Source: Gammaproteobacteria bacterium (GTDB lineage: Bacteria; Pseudomonadota; Gammaproteobacteria; Burkholderiales; Rhodocyclaceae). Taken from it: a stretch of DNA of 64,000 nt. The notes under the pieces are model-generated. The model did no database searches. It saw only the letters and a program-made list of their open reading frames with translations, and was not told where the DNA came from. Made by a program: the position numbers and the translations under genes. The DNA lies in contig JARFTZ010000048.1 in the NCBI GenBank assembly GCA_029289235.1, positions 62,001 through 126,000 on the forward strand. Direction: 5' to 3'. Positions 20,979 through 34,587 of this stretch are shown here, piece by piece (the stretch's first letter is position 1; every line of letters begins with the position of its first letter).

Positions 20979-22391
20979 ATGATCCGTGTGTCGTTTCGAC
21001 AGAGCATGCTGGCAGGTCTTCTGCTGATCGTCGCGTTGCTCGGCGGTGCGAGCGTGCGCAGCTGGTATCTGCTTGAACACTTTGCCGCCCAGAGTCGGGC
21101 CAACGGAGCGCTCGCCTTGCGCATCAGCGCTTCGACGCAGGAACTGGCAGAACGCACGACGGAGCTCGAACGCAGCGCCCGGCAATACATGGTGCTCGGC
21201 GACCCGGGCGTGCTGGCGCGTTTTGACGCGCAGCTGACCCATGCCCTCGGCGCCATCGGCAACCTCGACTCACTCCCCGGGCAGCCGCTGGCATCGCAGC
21301 CCGTCGACTGGCGGCGAGCGGTCGATGAACTCGGCACATCACTGCATCGCAAGGATGCCGAGGACAACCTCGCCAACGCCCTGACCCGGCTCGCGACGAT
21401 CAATGCCGCCCTGGACGCCCAGGGCAAGCGCTGGATCGAGAACCAGCATGGCGCGCTGCTCGGCGAGCTCGAGGAAAACCGGCTGCGTCTCGGCACTCTG
21501 GTGGTCGCCGCGATTGCCACGGCGTTCCTGATCGCTCTGGCGATGAGCTGGTGGCTGTCCCGCCCCATCGATACCATCGAGGAGGCCATCGAACGCCTGG
21601 GGGAAAGCCGCCTGGGCGATCCGGTCGAAGTCGGCGGCCCCGCCGATCTGCGCCAGATCGGCAAGCGGCTCGACTGGCTGCGGGTACGCCTCGGCGAACT
21701 CGAGGCCGAGCGGGAAAAGACGCTGCGCCATGTCTCGCACGAGCTGAAGACGCCGTTGACCGCCCTCCGCGAGGGAGTTGCGTTGCTGCAGGAAGAGATC
21801 GCCGGGCCGCTGACGGCGGCGCAACGCGAAGTGGCGGACATCCTCGACGCCAACGCCAGATCGCTGCAAGGGCACATTGAAAGCCTGCTGCGACTGAACG
21901 CCGTGTCATTGGGTACGCGGCGCGTCCATCGGCGGCCGGTGAACCTCAAGCGGCTACTCGGTGAAGTCGTTCAGGAACGGGAACTGCAGGTCCAGGCGCG
22001 GCGCGTACAGATCCAGTGCAACGCGCCTTCGACCCCCGGCCTGGAGGATGCGGACAAGCTGCGCGTGATCATCGACAACCTGCTCTCGAATGCCATCGAT
22101 TTCAGCCCGGACGGCGGTGTCGTGCGTCTGGATGCGAGAATTGACGGACCAAGGCTGCGTCTTTCGTGCATCGACCAGGGTCCAGGCGTCGCCGCGGAAG
22201 ATGCCCAGAGGATTTTTTCCCCGTTTGTTCAGGGTCTGCGCCCCGCACCGGTTCCCCGGCAAGGCAGCGGGGTAGGCTTGTCGATCGTGCGTGAACTCGT
22301 CACGGTCATGGGCGGCAGGATCGAGCTTGTCACGCCGGGAAGCTCCGGCGCCCATTTCGAGATCGAATTGCCATGGACCCCCGCCAGTTGA
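20979..22391 (+). CDS. glrK: Sensor histidine kinase, GlrK/QseE-like
   Basis: 470 residues from ATG 20979; an in-frame ATG at 20955 is possible and neither has a clear ribosome site. Layout: TM1 (about 8-27), a helical periplasmic region, TM2 (about 168-190) ending in WWLSRPID, a HAMP-like linker, HisKA with HVSHELKTPLTALREGVALL (His254), and a HATPase domain with DNLLSNAIDFSP, CIDQGPGV and GSGVGLSIVREL. The H-box closely resembles E. coli GlrK (QseE). It is followed by a QseG-like lipoprotein and a GlrR-like regulator, the same three-gene order as qseE-qseG-qseF, so it should phosphorylate that regulator. The stimulus here is unknown. Confidence 0.88.
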   Translation: MIRVSFRQSMLAGLLLIVALLGGASVRSWYLLEHFAAQSRANGALALRISASTQELAERTTELERSARQYMVLGDPGVLARFDAQLTHALGAIGNLDSLPGQPLASQPVDWRRAVDELGTSLHRKDAEDNLANALTRLATINAALDAQGKRWIENQHGALLGELEENRLRLGTLVVAAIATAFLIALAMSWWLSRPIDTIEEAIERLGESRLGDPVEVGGPADLRQIGKRLDWLRVRLGELEAEREKTLRHVSHELKTPLTALREGVALLQEEIAGPLTAAQREVADILDANARSLQGHIESLLRLNAVSLGTRRVHRRPVNLKRLLGEVVQERELQVQARRVQIQCNAPSTPGLEDADKLRVIIDNLLSNAIDFSPDGGVVRLDARIDGPRLRLSCIDQGPGVAAEDAQRIFSPFVQGLRPAPVPRQGSGVGLSIVRELVTVMGGRIELVTPGSSGAHFEIELPWTPAS

Positions 22392-22399
22392 ACTCCGCC

Positions 22400-22954
22400 A
22401 TGAAGACGAACCGTCCACTGCTCCGCCGCTGGCCATTGCTGGCACTGACTGGTTTGCTCACAGCCTGTGCCGCACTTCCACCGGAAGGGGAGCAGGCTCC
22501 CGTGATTCCTCCCGCCACCGCAATCCAGGTCAATGAAATGGCGATGCTGCCGCTGCTTGGCTACTACCACCTGCTGCAGCGGATGACGCCGGGAGAGCTG
22601 ACAAGGGAACGCCAGACGCTCGCCAGGCTGCCGTCGTCACCGTCGGTGCAACTCCGGCAGGCGTTGCTCTACGGCATGCCGCGAGCCACCACCGACCTGG
22701 CGCGCGCGCAAACGATTCTTGAGGCCGTCCTGCGCTCGAACGCGCCGGAGGCGGCCAGCCTGCATCCGCTGGCCAAGCTGCTCGCGACGCAATATCAGGA
22801 ACGCCTCCGTAGCGAAACCCAGAACGAACGCCTGAGCCAGCAGCTCAAGGAAACCCAGCGCAAGCGCGACGAACTGCAGGAGAAGATCGACGCGCTGACC
22901 GACATCGAGCGCTCGATACCCATTCGCCCCAACGCCGACAAACCGGCATTCTGA
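22400..22954 (+). CDS. QseG-like outer-membrane lipoprotein
   Basis: 184 residues from ATG 22400, with a lipoprotein signal (LTGLLTACAALP, Cys at about residue 24). The mature protein has a helical region LPLLGYYHLLQRMTPGELTRERQ and a charged coiled coil near the C-terminus (about 135-165, rich in Gln, Glu, Lys, Arg). Its place between the GlrK-like kinase and GlrR-like regulator matches qseG (yfhG), whose product in E. coli is an outer-membrane lipoprotein that affects kinase activity. Sequence identity alone would not make the call; position, size and lipobox do. It lies 8 nt after glrK and 7 nt before glrR. Confidence 0.75.
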   Translation: MKTNRPLLRRWPLLALTGLLTACAALPPEGEQAPVIPPATAIQVNEMAMLPLLGYYHLLQRMTPGELTRERQTLARLPSSPSVQLRQALLYGMPRATTDLARAQTILEAVLRSNAPEAASLHPLAKLLATQYQERLRSETQNERLSQQLKETQRKRDELQEKIDALTDIERSIPIRPNADKPAF

Positions 22955-22961
22955 CCGCCCT

Positions 22962-24353
<1,392 letters not shown>

Positions 24354-24430
24354 TTCATCCGGCGCGACGCACTTGTCCGCAGCCCGGGCAACGGAGTAAG
24401 GTGAGGCATTGCCCCGAACGGAGACTTGCC

Positions 24431-25138
24431 ATGCAATTCGTTTCGCCCGTCATCAAGACGCTGCTCAACCTGACGCTGACCTTTGCCCTTGTTCTCGGCG
24501 GCCAGGCCATGGCCGCGGGTATCGACAGCCTGTCGAACAGCGATACCGCCTCGGGCCTCAAGGAAGCGCTGACGCGTGGCGCCGAAATCGCCGTCGGCCA
24601 GCTCGGCAAGAAGGACGGCTTCCTCGGCGACAAGCGTGTGCGTATCCCGCTGCCCGATTCGCTGCGTTCGGTGGAAAAGGCGATGCGTACCTTCGGCATG
24701 AAGAAACAGGCCGACGAATTGATCGAGACGATGAACCGCGCAGCGGAGATGGCCGTGCTCGAAGCCAAGCCGATCCTGACCAACGCCGTGAAGTCGATGA
24801 GCTTCGACGACGCGCGCGGCATCCTCACCGGCGGTGACGATGCGGCCACACAATATTTCAAGCGCACGACGTCGAAGGACATCGCCGCCAAATTCCTGCC
24901 GATCGTCAAGCAGGCCACCGCCAAGGTCAATCTGGCCGCACAGTACAACCAGTACGCCGGGCAGGCGTCCAAGCTCGGCTTGCTCGACGAGAAGGATGCC
25001 GACCTCGACACCTATGTCACGCACAAGGCCATGGACGGGCTGTTCAAGATGATCGCCGAACAGGAAAAATCGATCCGCAAGGATCCGGTCGGAACCGGCT
25101 CGGCGATGCTCAGGAAAGTCTTCGGCGCCCTGAAGTAG
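24431..25138 (+). CDS. DUF4197 family periplasmic protein
   Basis: 235 residues from ATG 24431 (GGAGA about 8 nt upstream; an earlier in-frame ATG gives a poor signal peptide). Residues 1-28 form a signal peptide ending QAMAAG. The mature part is helical with the DUF4197 landmarks GLKEALTRGAEIAVGQLG, VRIPLPDSLRSVEKAMR and the QYNQYAG segment. The family is widespread in proteobacteria and has no known function. It lies 8 nt before a BamE-like lipoprotein gene, so both may be envelope proteins made together. Confidence 0.88.
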   Translation: MQFVSPVIKTLLNLTLTFALVLGGQAMAAGIDSLSNSDTASGLKEALTRGAEIAVGQLGKKDGFLGDKRVRIPLPDSLRSVEKAMRTFGMKKQADELIETMNRAAEMAVLEAKPILTNAVKSMSFDDARGILTGGDDAATQYFKRTTSKDIAAKFLPIVKQATAKVNLAAQYNQYAGQASKLGLLDEKDADLDTYVTHKAMDGLFKMIAEQEKSIRKDPVGTGSAMLRKVFGALK

Positions 25139-25146
25139 ACCAACCA

Positions 25147-25638
25147 ATGTCGAGGAAACTGCTCGTGGGATTCTTCTCCGGACTTCTCGCCTTCCTCCTG
25201 CCGGGCTGCGACAGCGTCAAGCTTGAGAAGCTCCAGCCCGGCATCACCACCATGGCGCAAACGCGCGAGGTCATGGGGCCGCCGACGATGGAGTGGCTGG
25301 ACAGCGACGGATCGGTCAGCTGGGAATACCCGCGCACGCCGAACGGCGTTGTCAATTACATGATCGACTTCGGCCCGGACCGGATCCTGCGCGAGGTCCG
25401 GCAGGTGCTGACCAAGGAGAATTTTGCCCGGGTGAAGGAAGGGATGACCCGCGAGCAGATCCGCCGCCTGCTCGGCCAGCCCGCCAGCGAACAATATTTC
25501 TCGCTGAAGCGGGAATACGTCTGGGACTGGAAGACGAAATCGGAAAACTCCTACGACTACTTCTTCGACGTGTATTTCGATGAGCAGGGCCATGTCACCC
25601 GGACGGGCACCCATTACAAGCCGATTTCTGGCAACTGA
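25147..25638 (+). CDS. BamE/SmpA-like outer-membrane lipoprotein
   Basis: 163 residues with a lipobox (LLPGCDSV, Cys at about 21) and two motifs of the SmpA/OmlA (BamE) fold: LQPGITTMAQTREVMG and VKEGMTREQIRRLLGQP, each followed by a Trp-rich strand (EWLDSDGSVSWEY; YVWDWKTK). This apparent duplication distinguishes it from BamE proper, which has one copy. It may be a divergent paralogue of the outer-membrane assembly factor, tethered to the outer membrane. The gene ends 26 bp before the metH promoter. Confidence 0.8.
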   Translation: MSRKLLVGFFSGLLAFLLPGCDSVKLEKLQPGITTMAQTREVMGPPTMEWLDSDGSVSWEYPRTPNGVVNYMIDFGPDRILREVRQVLTKENFARVKEGMTREQIRRLLGQPASEQYFSLKREYVWDWKTKSENSYDYFFDVYFDEQGHVTRTGTHYKPISGN

Positions 25639-25664
25639 TATCCCCGTGGCTACCCCCGTTAATA

Positions 25665-25693
25665 TTGACAATCAAGGGCTTGGCGCGTAGATT
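25665..25693 (+). promoter_or_regulatory. Sigma70 promoter of metH
   Basis: A perfect -35 TTGACA (25665-25670), exactly 17 bp, and a -10 TAGATT (25688-25693). Transcription would start near 25700, leaving a leader of about 150 nt before metH that holds the SAM-II riboswitch and a terminator. Confidence 0.8.
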
Positions 25694-25721
25694 CGGGCCT
25701 CTTTCCGGCTCGTCGCCGGGA

Positions 25722-25776
25722 CCGCGCCGATTTGAAGTTCAGCTTGCAGGCGCGTTACAAATCTGGCTAAAGCGGG
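25722..25776 (+). promoter_or_regulatory. SAM-II riboswitch upstream of metH
   Basis: The sequence fits the SAM-II aptamer pattern. P1 is CGCGCC (25723-25728) with GGCGCG (25749-25754). The loop begins GATTT and ends CTTGCA. After P1 come a conserved AAAT (25759-25762) and GGCTAAAGCGGG (25765-25776). The loop GATTTG (25729-25734) is complementary to CAAATC (25758-25763), consistent with the pseudoknot/triplex core. SAM-II binds S-adenosylmethionine and represses methionine genes. It is followed 22 nt later by an intrinsic terminator and is preceded by a small hairpin (CCGGC-TCGTC-GCCGG, 25705-25719). Recognised by eye against remembered consensus; a covariance search would settle it. Confidence 0.85.
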
Positions 25777-25797
25777 CGCGATTCGATGACTTTGCCG

Positions 25798-25836
25798 AAA
25801 CCCGTTCGCTGACTGTGCTGAACGGGTTTTTTCTTT
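25798..25836 (+). terminator. Intrinsic terminator in the metH leader (riboswitch expression platform)
   Basis: AAACCCGTTC (25798-25807) pairs with GAACGGGTTT (25820-25829), with a 12-nt loop, followed by TTTCTTTT. It sits between the SAM-II aptamer and the metH ATG, so it is well placed to be the regulated attenuator. Confidence 0.88.
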
Positions 25837-25849
25837 TCGAGGTTTTTCC

Positions 25850-29530
<3,681 letters not shown>

Positions 29531-29532
29531 CG

Positions 29533-30597
29533 ATGCGTTCGGCGAGTTGTTGGCCCTGGCCCGACTTCGTCGAGCGCGAGGCCAATCTCAGCCAGCGCAA
29601 CACGCTGGCCTTGCGGGCGCATGCCGCGTTGTATGCGCGGGTATTGTCTGTCGAGCAGTTGGCAACGCTGGCCGAGTTCTACGCGCCCGGCGATTGTCGG
29701 TTCTTCATCCTCGGCGGCGGCAGCAACCTGGTGCTCACCGGCGACTTCGACGGTCTCGTGCTGCATATCGCTCTTTCCGGCCGGGCGCTGGTTGGCGAAG
29801 ATGACGAGGCGTGGTACGTGCGCGCCGGCGCCGGCGAGAACTGGCACGACTTCGTGCAATGGACGCTGGCGCAGGGCTGGCCGGGGCTGGAAAATCTCTC
29901 GCTGATTCCCGGCACGGTCGGCGCCGCGCCGATCCAGAACATCGGCGCCTACGGGCTGGAAGCCGGCGAGCGATTCCATGCGCTGACGGCGTTCGACCTG
30001 CAGACCGGCGAGACGGTCCGCTTCGACCGTGCGGCCTGCCGTTTCGGCTATCGCGACAGTGTCTTCAAACAGGAAGGCTGGCATCTCGATGGACGCTTCG
30101 TCATCATCGACGTCACCTTCCGCCTGCCGAAGCGCTGGCAGCCGCTGACCGGTTACGCCGACATTGCCCGTGAACTGGCGGAGCACGATCCGCACGGCAG
30201 TGCCAGACCGACCGCCCGCCAGATCGCCGACGCCGTCATCGCGGTACGTCAGCGCAAGCTGCCCGATCCGGCGCGGATTCCGAACACCGGCAGTTTCTTT
30301 CACAACCCCGTCGTCGAGGCCGATACGGCCAGGCGTTTGTTGTCTGCGTATCCGGCGTTGCCGCACTACCCGCAGCCCGACGGCCGGATGAAGTTCGCCG
30401 CCGGCTGGCTGATCGAGCAGGCCGGCTGGAAGGGCCGCGATCTCGGCGCGGTCGGCATGTTCGAGAAGCAGGCGCTGGTGCTGGTCAATCGCGGCGGCGC
30501 GACGGGAGCCGATGTCATCGCGCTGATGCAGGCCGTGCAGCGCGACGTCAGGGAAAAATTCGGTGTCGAGCTGATGCCAGAGCCCGTATTTCTGTAG
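29533..30597 (+). CDS. murB: UDP-N-acetylenolpyruvoylglucosamine reductase
   Basis: 354 residues, E. coli-type (type I) MurB. It reduces UDP-GlcNAc-enolpyruvate to UDP-MurNAc with FAD and NADPH in peptidoglycan precursor synthesis. Landmarks: [12 protein letters not shown] (FAD), [41 protein letters not shown] with the catalytic Ser, and a final EPVFL with the catalytic Glu. It begins 2 nt after metH with no obvious promoter between, so it is probably on the SAM-controlled metH transcript, at least in part. It is convergent with the next gene, 4 nt apart. Confidence 0.96.
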   Translation: MRSASCWPWPDFVEREANLSQRNTLALRAHAALYARVLSVEQLATLAEFYAPGDCRFFILGGGSNLVLTGDFDGLVLHIALSGRALVGEDDEAWYVRAGAGENWHDFVQWTLAQGWPGLENLSLIPGTVGAAPIQNIGAYGLEAGERFHALTAFDLQTGETVRFDRAACRFGYRDSVFKQEGWHLDGRFVIIDVTFRLPKRWQPLTGYADIARELAEHDPHGSARPTARQIADAVIAVRQRKLPDPARIPNTGSFFHNPVVEADTARRLLSAYPALPHYPQPDGRMKFAAGWLIEQAGWKGRDLGAVGMFEKQALVLVNRGGATGADVIALMQAVQRDVREKFGVELMPEPVFL

Positions 30598-30601
30598 GTC
30601 T

Positions 30602-31450
30602 TTAGTCGGCCTCGATCCGTTCGAAACGGACCTGCCCGTACATTTCCGGACTGCTCGTCGCGATCCAGTAAGCGGCCTCGGACTCGGCCCGTTCCCAGGT
30701 TGCCGCGCGCAAGGGAACATCGAGCAACTCCCCGTTCGCCTTCGGCCAGCACAGCATGAAACTGCGCACGCCGGCGCGCTCGCGGAGCCGGATCTCCCGC
30801 GTCCATCGCGGCGCCTCGCGCTTCAGGGTGGAAAAGAACGGATCCAGGCAAAGCTCATAGCGGGGCCCCTTGCCCCTATGTTGTACGACGAAGGCACTCC
30901 CTGGCGTAACTTCCTCGACAACCAGCCAATCGCGGCAGCCCTCGATAATTGCCTTGCTCAGCCCGCCATCGTCATCCTTGATGACCTCGGCAGTGACGAC
31001 ATGCTCTTCCTGTCCTTCAACCAGGTCATGCCAGGGCAGGCCGTTTCGGGTCGGCGGCGGAAACGGCAACGGCCGCTTCCCGTCGCGGATTCGGGCGAAC
31101 AGCGAGGACTTGAGCACGTCCTCAAGGTCGACATGCGGAAAATCGGTGCGCGGCTGAGCGGGAAAGCTCGCCGACCCCATGTACCCGACGTCCCAGAGCG
31201 TTTTCAGCCATTCCGCGGCGTCCAGCGCCACTTGCGCCAACCGGGTGTCGAGTTCGCTCCCGCTGTCAGCGAATGGTGTATCGGCCTCCGTTACATTCTC
31301 CAGCAACTGCGCTTCGTGCATCCGCGCCCGCAGGCATTCCTGGAACAGCCGGCCAACCCATTCGGCATCGGCCGGCGGCAACGCCTCGAGGCGGTCGCCC
31401 ATCAGCATCAATTCCTCGGCGTCCAGCGGCGCGTCGTCATCGTCCATCAT
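30602..31450 (-). CDS. Hypothetical acidic cytoplasmic protein
   Basis: 282 residues; I do not recognise the family. No signal peptide or membrane segment. The N-terminus is strongly acidic (MMDDDDAPLDAEEL) and helical to about residue 95. A middle part is rich in Pro and Trp (LPFPPPTRNGLPWHDLVEG). The C-terminal half is a mix of strands with Trp-rich pieces (DWLVVEEVTPGSAF, RSFMLCWPKANGELLD). Starts at 31450 or 31447; GAGG lies just upstream, favouring the second ATG. It lies 33 nt downstream of queC on the same strand, so probably cotranscribed, but nothing in it suggests a role in queuosine synthesis. Confidence 0.8.
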   Translation of the reverse strand: MMDDDDAPLDAEELMLMGDRLEALPPADAEWVGRLFQECLRARMHEAQLLENVTEADTPFADSGSELDTRLAQVALDAAEWLKTLWDVGYMGSASFPAQPRTDFPHVDLEDVLKSSLFARIRDGKRPLPFPPPTRNGLPWHDLVEGQEEHVVTAEVIKDDDGGLSKAIIEGCRDWLVVEEVTPGSAFVVQHRGKGPRYELCLDPFFSTLKREAPRWTREIRLRERAGVRSFMLCWPKANGELLDVPLRAATWERAESEAAYWIATSSPEMYGQVRFERIEAD

Positions 31451-31483
31451 GTCCTCACTGGCAGATTCTCATCGTTGGCGAGT

Positions 31484-32185
31484 CTACGCGTTTGCGTAAC
31501 GCGTCGGATCGGAAACGCCGGCAGCGACGAAGCCTTCGTGCCGCAACCGGCACGAGTCGCAGACGCCGCAGGCGCGTCCCTGCTTGTCAGCCTGATAGCA
31601 GGAAATGGTGATCCCGTAATCGACGCCGAGCGCATGGCCCTTGCGAATGATCTCGGCCTTGGTCAGGTTGATCAACGGGGCATGAACGGTCAACCGGCGC
31701 CCTTCGACGCCGGCCTTGGTGGCGAGGTTGGCAAGGTTTTCGAAAGCCGCGACGAATTCCGGCCGGCAGTCCGGATAGCCGGAGTAATCGACGGCATTGA
31801 CGCCGACGAAGATGTCGCTGCTTCGCAAAACCTCGGCCCAGGCCAGCGCCAGGGAAAGCATGATGGTGTTGCGGGCCGGGACGTAGGTGACCGGAATGCC
31901 GGGCCCGACGCCTTCGGTCGGCACCGCGATGTTCTCATCGGTGAGCGCGGAACCGCCGAAAGCGGTCAGGTCGAGGCGCAGGGTACGGTGTTCCCTGGCG
32001 CCGAGAGCGTGAGCGACGCGATGGGCGGCGTCGAGTTCGGTCCGGTGGCGTTGTCCGTAGTCGAGGGACAGGCAGTAGCAATCGAATCCGGCATCGCGGG
32101 CGATAGCCAGGCTGGTCGCAGAATCCAGCCCGCCGGAAAGCAGGACGACGGCGCTTCGGGACGATGAAATGGTGGATGTGGGCAT
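31484..32185 (-). CDS. queC: 7-cyano-7-deazaguanine synthase
   Basis: 233 residues from ATG 32185. It converts 7-carboxy-7-deazaguanine to preQ0 using ATP and ammonia, in the queuosine pathway. It has the N-terminal PP-loop SGGLDSAT, the catalytic core [14 protein letters not shown], and a C-terminal zinc site built from C in ITISCYQ plus [10 protein letters not shown]. queE is about 7 kb away on the same strand, separated by an ion-transport/c-di-GMP block. I see no preQ1 riboswitch upstream. Confidence 0.96.
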   Translation of the reverse strand: MPTSTISSSRSAVVLLSGGLDSATSLAIARDAGFDCYCLSLDYGQRHRTELDAAHRVAHALGAREHRTLRLDLTAFGGSALTDENIAVPTEGVGPGIPVTYVPARNTIMLSLALAWAEVLRSSDIFVGVNAVDYSGYPDCRPEFVAAFENLANLATKAGVEGRRLTVHAPLINLTKAEIIRKGHALGVDYGITISCYQADKQGRACGVCDSCRLRHEGFVAAGVSDPTRYANA

Positions 32186-32326
32186 GAGGATCGGGCGGCG
32201 TAATCTGCCGGCAAAAGTGGCTGACGGGCTGCATTTTAACGATTTTCCGTAGCGGACCCTGGCGTGGATATCTGCGACAGGTTCAATCCGGCGCTCAAAC
32301 ACCTCTACGGCAAGCCGGGCGGAGCG

Positions 32327-33175
32327 TTACCACTGACGCTGCAGGATTCGGTCGCGACCGGTGCGCTTGGCTTCGTACATCAGGGAATCCGCCTGACCGA
32401 TCAGGGTGTCGAAGTCACTCGGCGCAACCTGAAAGCTGGCGACACCGATGCTGAAGGTCACCGGCCAGCCCTTGTCGTTCATTGCGGACAACAGTTGTTT
32501 CTGCAGTTTCTCGACATAGCTGGAGGCGCCGTGGGCGTTCATGTTCGGCAGCAGCAGCGCGAATTCGTCGCCCCCCAGCCGCCCGGGAATATCGCTGGCG
32601 CGAACGTGGGCGCGAATGGTCTGGGCCACCGCAGTCAGCAGTTCGTCGCCGATGGCATGACCATGGCAGTCGTTAACTTCCTTGAACCGATCTAGATCGA
32701 TGAACACTGCGGTGAAGGGAGCTCCCTGCCGCTGTGCCTGGGCAAAAGCCTGCTGCCCGCGTTCGCGGAACTCGCGACGGTTCGGCAAGCCGGTCAACGC
32801 GTCTTCACGCGCGAGCCGGGATTCGCGCAGCAGCACGCGGCGCATTTCGGCCACCAGCCACGCGCCGTAGAGGAAAATCACCAAACGCATGATCGTGTTG
32901 AAGACGAGCGGCAGCAGATTCACCTGTGTCCCGGCCAGCGCAAAATCGGCAACAAACCACTCGGCTGCAGCGAGTGCAGCAAGCGCATAGCCGGTGCGCC
33001 TTCCGACGAACCAGCTGACCGTCAGGACGGGCAGGATGAAAAAGATGTGGAATTCGTAATCCAGCCCGGTCAATGCGTGCAGATAGCCGACCAACAGCGT
33101 TGCAAGGACGCTGGCGAAGACGATGCCGGCACGGACGAGGAGGGGGGGTGTCCAGACCAGCGGCTCACGCGGCAT
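32327..33175 (-). CDS. Membrane-anchored diguanylate cyclase (GGDEF)
   Basis: 282 residues. The N-terminal 110 residues hold about four hydrophobic helices (a small membrane sensor region, roughly 12-32, 43-57, 62-78, 90-110). A GGDEF domain follows (about 122-280). The active-site motif GGDEF is at 201-205 and an inhibitory I-site RASD at 192-195, exactly five residues before it, so product inhibition by c-di-GMP is expected. DALTGLPNRREF and DLDRFKEVND are intact. Its ATG shares one base with the stop of the upstream antiporter-like gene (TGATG), so it is translationally coupled to an ion-transport operon. Confidence 0.93.
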   Translation of the reverse strand: MPREPLVWTPPLLVRAGIVFASVLATLLVGYLHALTGLDYEFHIFFILPVLTVSWFVGRRTGYALAALAAAEWFVADFALAGTQVNLLPLVFNTIMRLVIFLYGAWLVAEMRRVLLRESRLAREDALTGLPNRREFRERGQQAFAQAQRQGAPFTAVFIDLDRFKEVNDCHGHAIGDELLTAVAQTIRAHVRASDIPGRLGGDEFALLLPNMNAHGASSYVEKLQKQLLSAMNDKGWPVTFSIGVASFQVAPSDFDTLIGQADSLMYEAKRTGRDRILQRQW

Positions 33176-34587
33176 CACGTTCTTGCCTCCTTGTTGTTGT
33201 GCAGCAGGCTCAGCATATCCCCCGGCGGCGGCGCCCACGGGCGGATGCCACGCCGGATTACCCACCAGACGATGACCGCGCCGACCGCCAGCGGAGCGGA
33301 TGCGGCGAACATGGCCTCTGCCGTTGTCACACCGGTCGCCGTGCCGTGCGGACTGATCCACCAAGGCAGGGCGACGCCCGAAGGTACGAGCGCCAGCCAG
33401 GGCAGAGCCAGGCCGGAAGGTGACACAGCGTGGGCTTTCTTCAGACTCACCAGCCAGAGCAGGCGCGCCATTAGCAGCGTTGTTCCAAGCGCGGCCAGCG
33501 GCAACAGCCAGGCCAGTACCGACGGCCACGGCCAGGACAGGTCGAGAGCTGTCTTCAACGTCCACTTCGCAAGCAGCCCGCTCGTCCCCGGTGCACCTGC
33601 CAGCGCGAGCGCCGGGAGCGCAAGGCCGGCGAACACCCAGGGCCGCGCACCGTACGCCTGCGCCACACCGACACCGAGAAACAGCGCGCTTTTGCCTAGT
33701 GCATGATGCAGCGCATAAAAGGTCACCGCCGGCAGCAGCCCGGGCCAGGCGGACGGTTGCGCCAGTCCGGCGCCGACGCCGAGGCTGAGGAATCCCATCT
33801 GGCTGACGCTGGAATAGGCCAGCAGCACCTTGACGTCGCGCTGACCCACGCCAAACGCGATGCCGAGGAACATCCCGGCAAATCCCGCAATCATCAGCAC
33901 TGTGCCGGCCACTGGCCAGGCCTCGTTGCCGAGCGGCAGCAAGCGCAGCCAACCGATCAGCCCGGCCTTGAGGATCAGGCCGGACAGCACCGCCGAGGCT
34001 GGCACCGGAGCGACCGGATGGGCGAGCGGTAGCCACATGTGCAGCAGGGGCACGCCGACCTTGATGCCGAATCCGGCTATCAACAGGGTGATCGCTGCCG
34101 TCGGCAACGGCGTGCGCACGATGTCAGCGAGCAGCAGGGAGCCCGCCGCATGACTTGCCATCATCATGCCTGCAGCGAGCAGCGCCTCGCCGAGCAGGGC
34201 CATGGCCAGATAGACGTTGGCGGCGCGATGAGCTTCCGGCTTGCCGGAATGGATCACCAATCCGTAGGCGGCGAAGGTCATCAACGCGAAAAAGAAATAG
34301 AAACTCACGGCGTCCCCTGCAATGCAGACCCCCAGATGTCCGGCCTGGGTGGCGAGAAAAAAAGCGCCGAAGACGGACCGCCGCGAATCGCTTCGCAGAT
34401 AGGCTCGCGCATAAAGGGCGGTGACGAACCAGACGAGCGCGCTGAAGCCAAGGAAGGTTCGTCCGGTGTCGTCTAGGACGATGCGCGTACCGAGCAGCAG
34501 CCAGGGAATATCCAACGCGGCTCGCGACGGCGCGAGGACGAGCGATGCCAGAGCAGAAAGGGACAGTAGAAGACTCAGGGCGACCAT
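33175..34587 (-). CDS. NuoM/MrpD-like proton-conducting membrane subunit (second copy)
   Basis: 470 residues, about 14 hydrophobic helices, of the NuoL/M/N-MrpA/D family. The TM7 lysine region is present (AGFGIKVGVPLLHMWLP, Lys176), as is the TM8 lysine (GLILKAGLIGWL, Lys207). However, the TM5 glutamate seen in its neighbour (FYELLT) is replaced by alanine (FFALMTF, Ala101). It overlaps the upstream antiporter-like gene by 13 nt and the downstream diguanylate cyclase by 1 nt. No other Mrp or complex I subunit is encoded nearby, so it is neither a full Mrp antiporter nor complex I. The ion moved, if any, is unknown. Confidence 0.88.
   Translation of the reverse strand: MVALSLLLSLSALASLVLAPSRAALDIPWLLLGTRIVLDDTGRTFLGFSALVWFVTALYARAYLRSDSRRSVFGAFFLATQAGHLGVCIAGDAVSFYFFFALMTFAAYGLVIHSGKPEAHRAANVYLAMALLGEALLAAGMMMASHAAGSLLLADIVRTPLPTAAITLLIAGFGIKVGVPLLHMWLPLAHPVAPVPASAVLSGLILKAGLIGWLRLLPLGNEAWPVAGTVLMIAGFAGMFLGIAFGVGQRDVKVLLAYSSVSQMGFLSLGVGAGLAQPSAWPGLLPAVTFYALHHALGKSALFLGVGVAQAYGARPWVFAGLALPALALAGAPGTSGLLAKWTLKTALDLSWPWPSVLAWLLPLAALGTTLLMARLLWLVSLKKAHAVSPSGLALPWLALVPSGVALPWWISPHGTATGVTTAEAMFAASAPLAVGAVIVWWVIRRGIRPWAPPPGDMLSLLHNNKEART

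Noticed and set aside
32186-32326. Looked for a preQ1 riboswitch upstream of queC and queE
   Set aside because: No preQ1-I/II pattern in the 141-bp gap before queC, and queE follows cpoB by only 4 nt.
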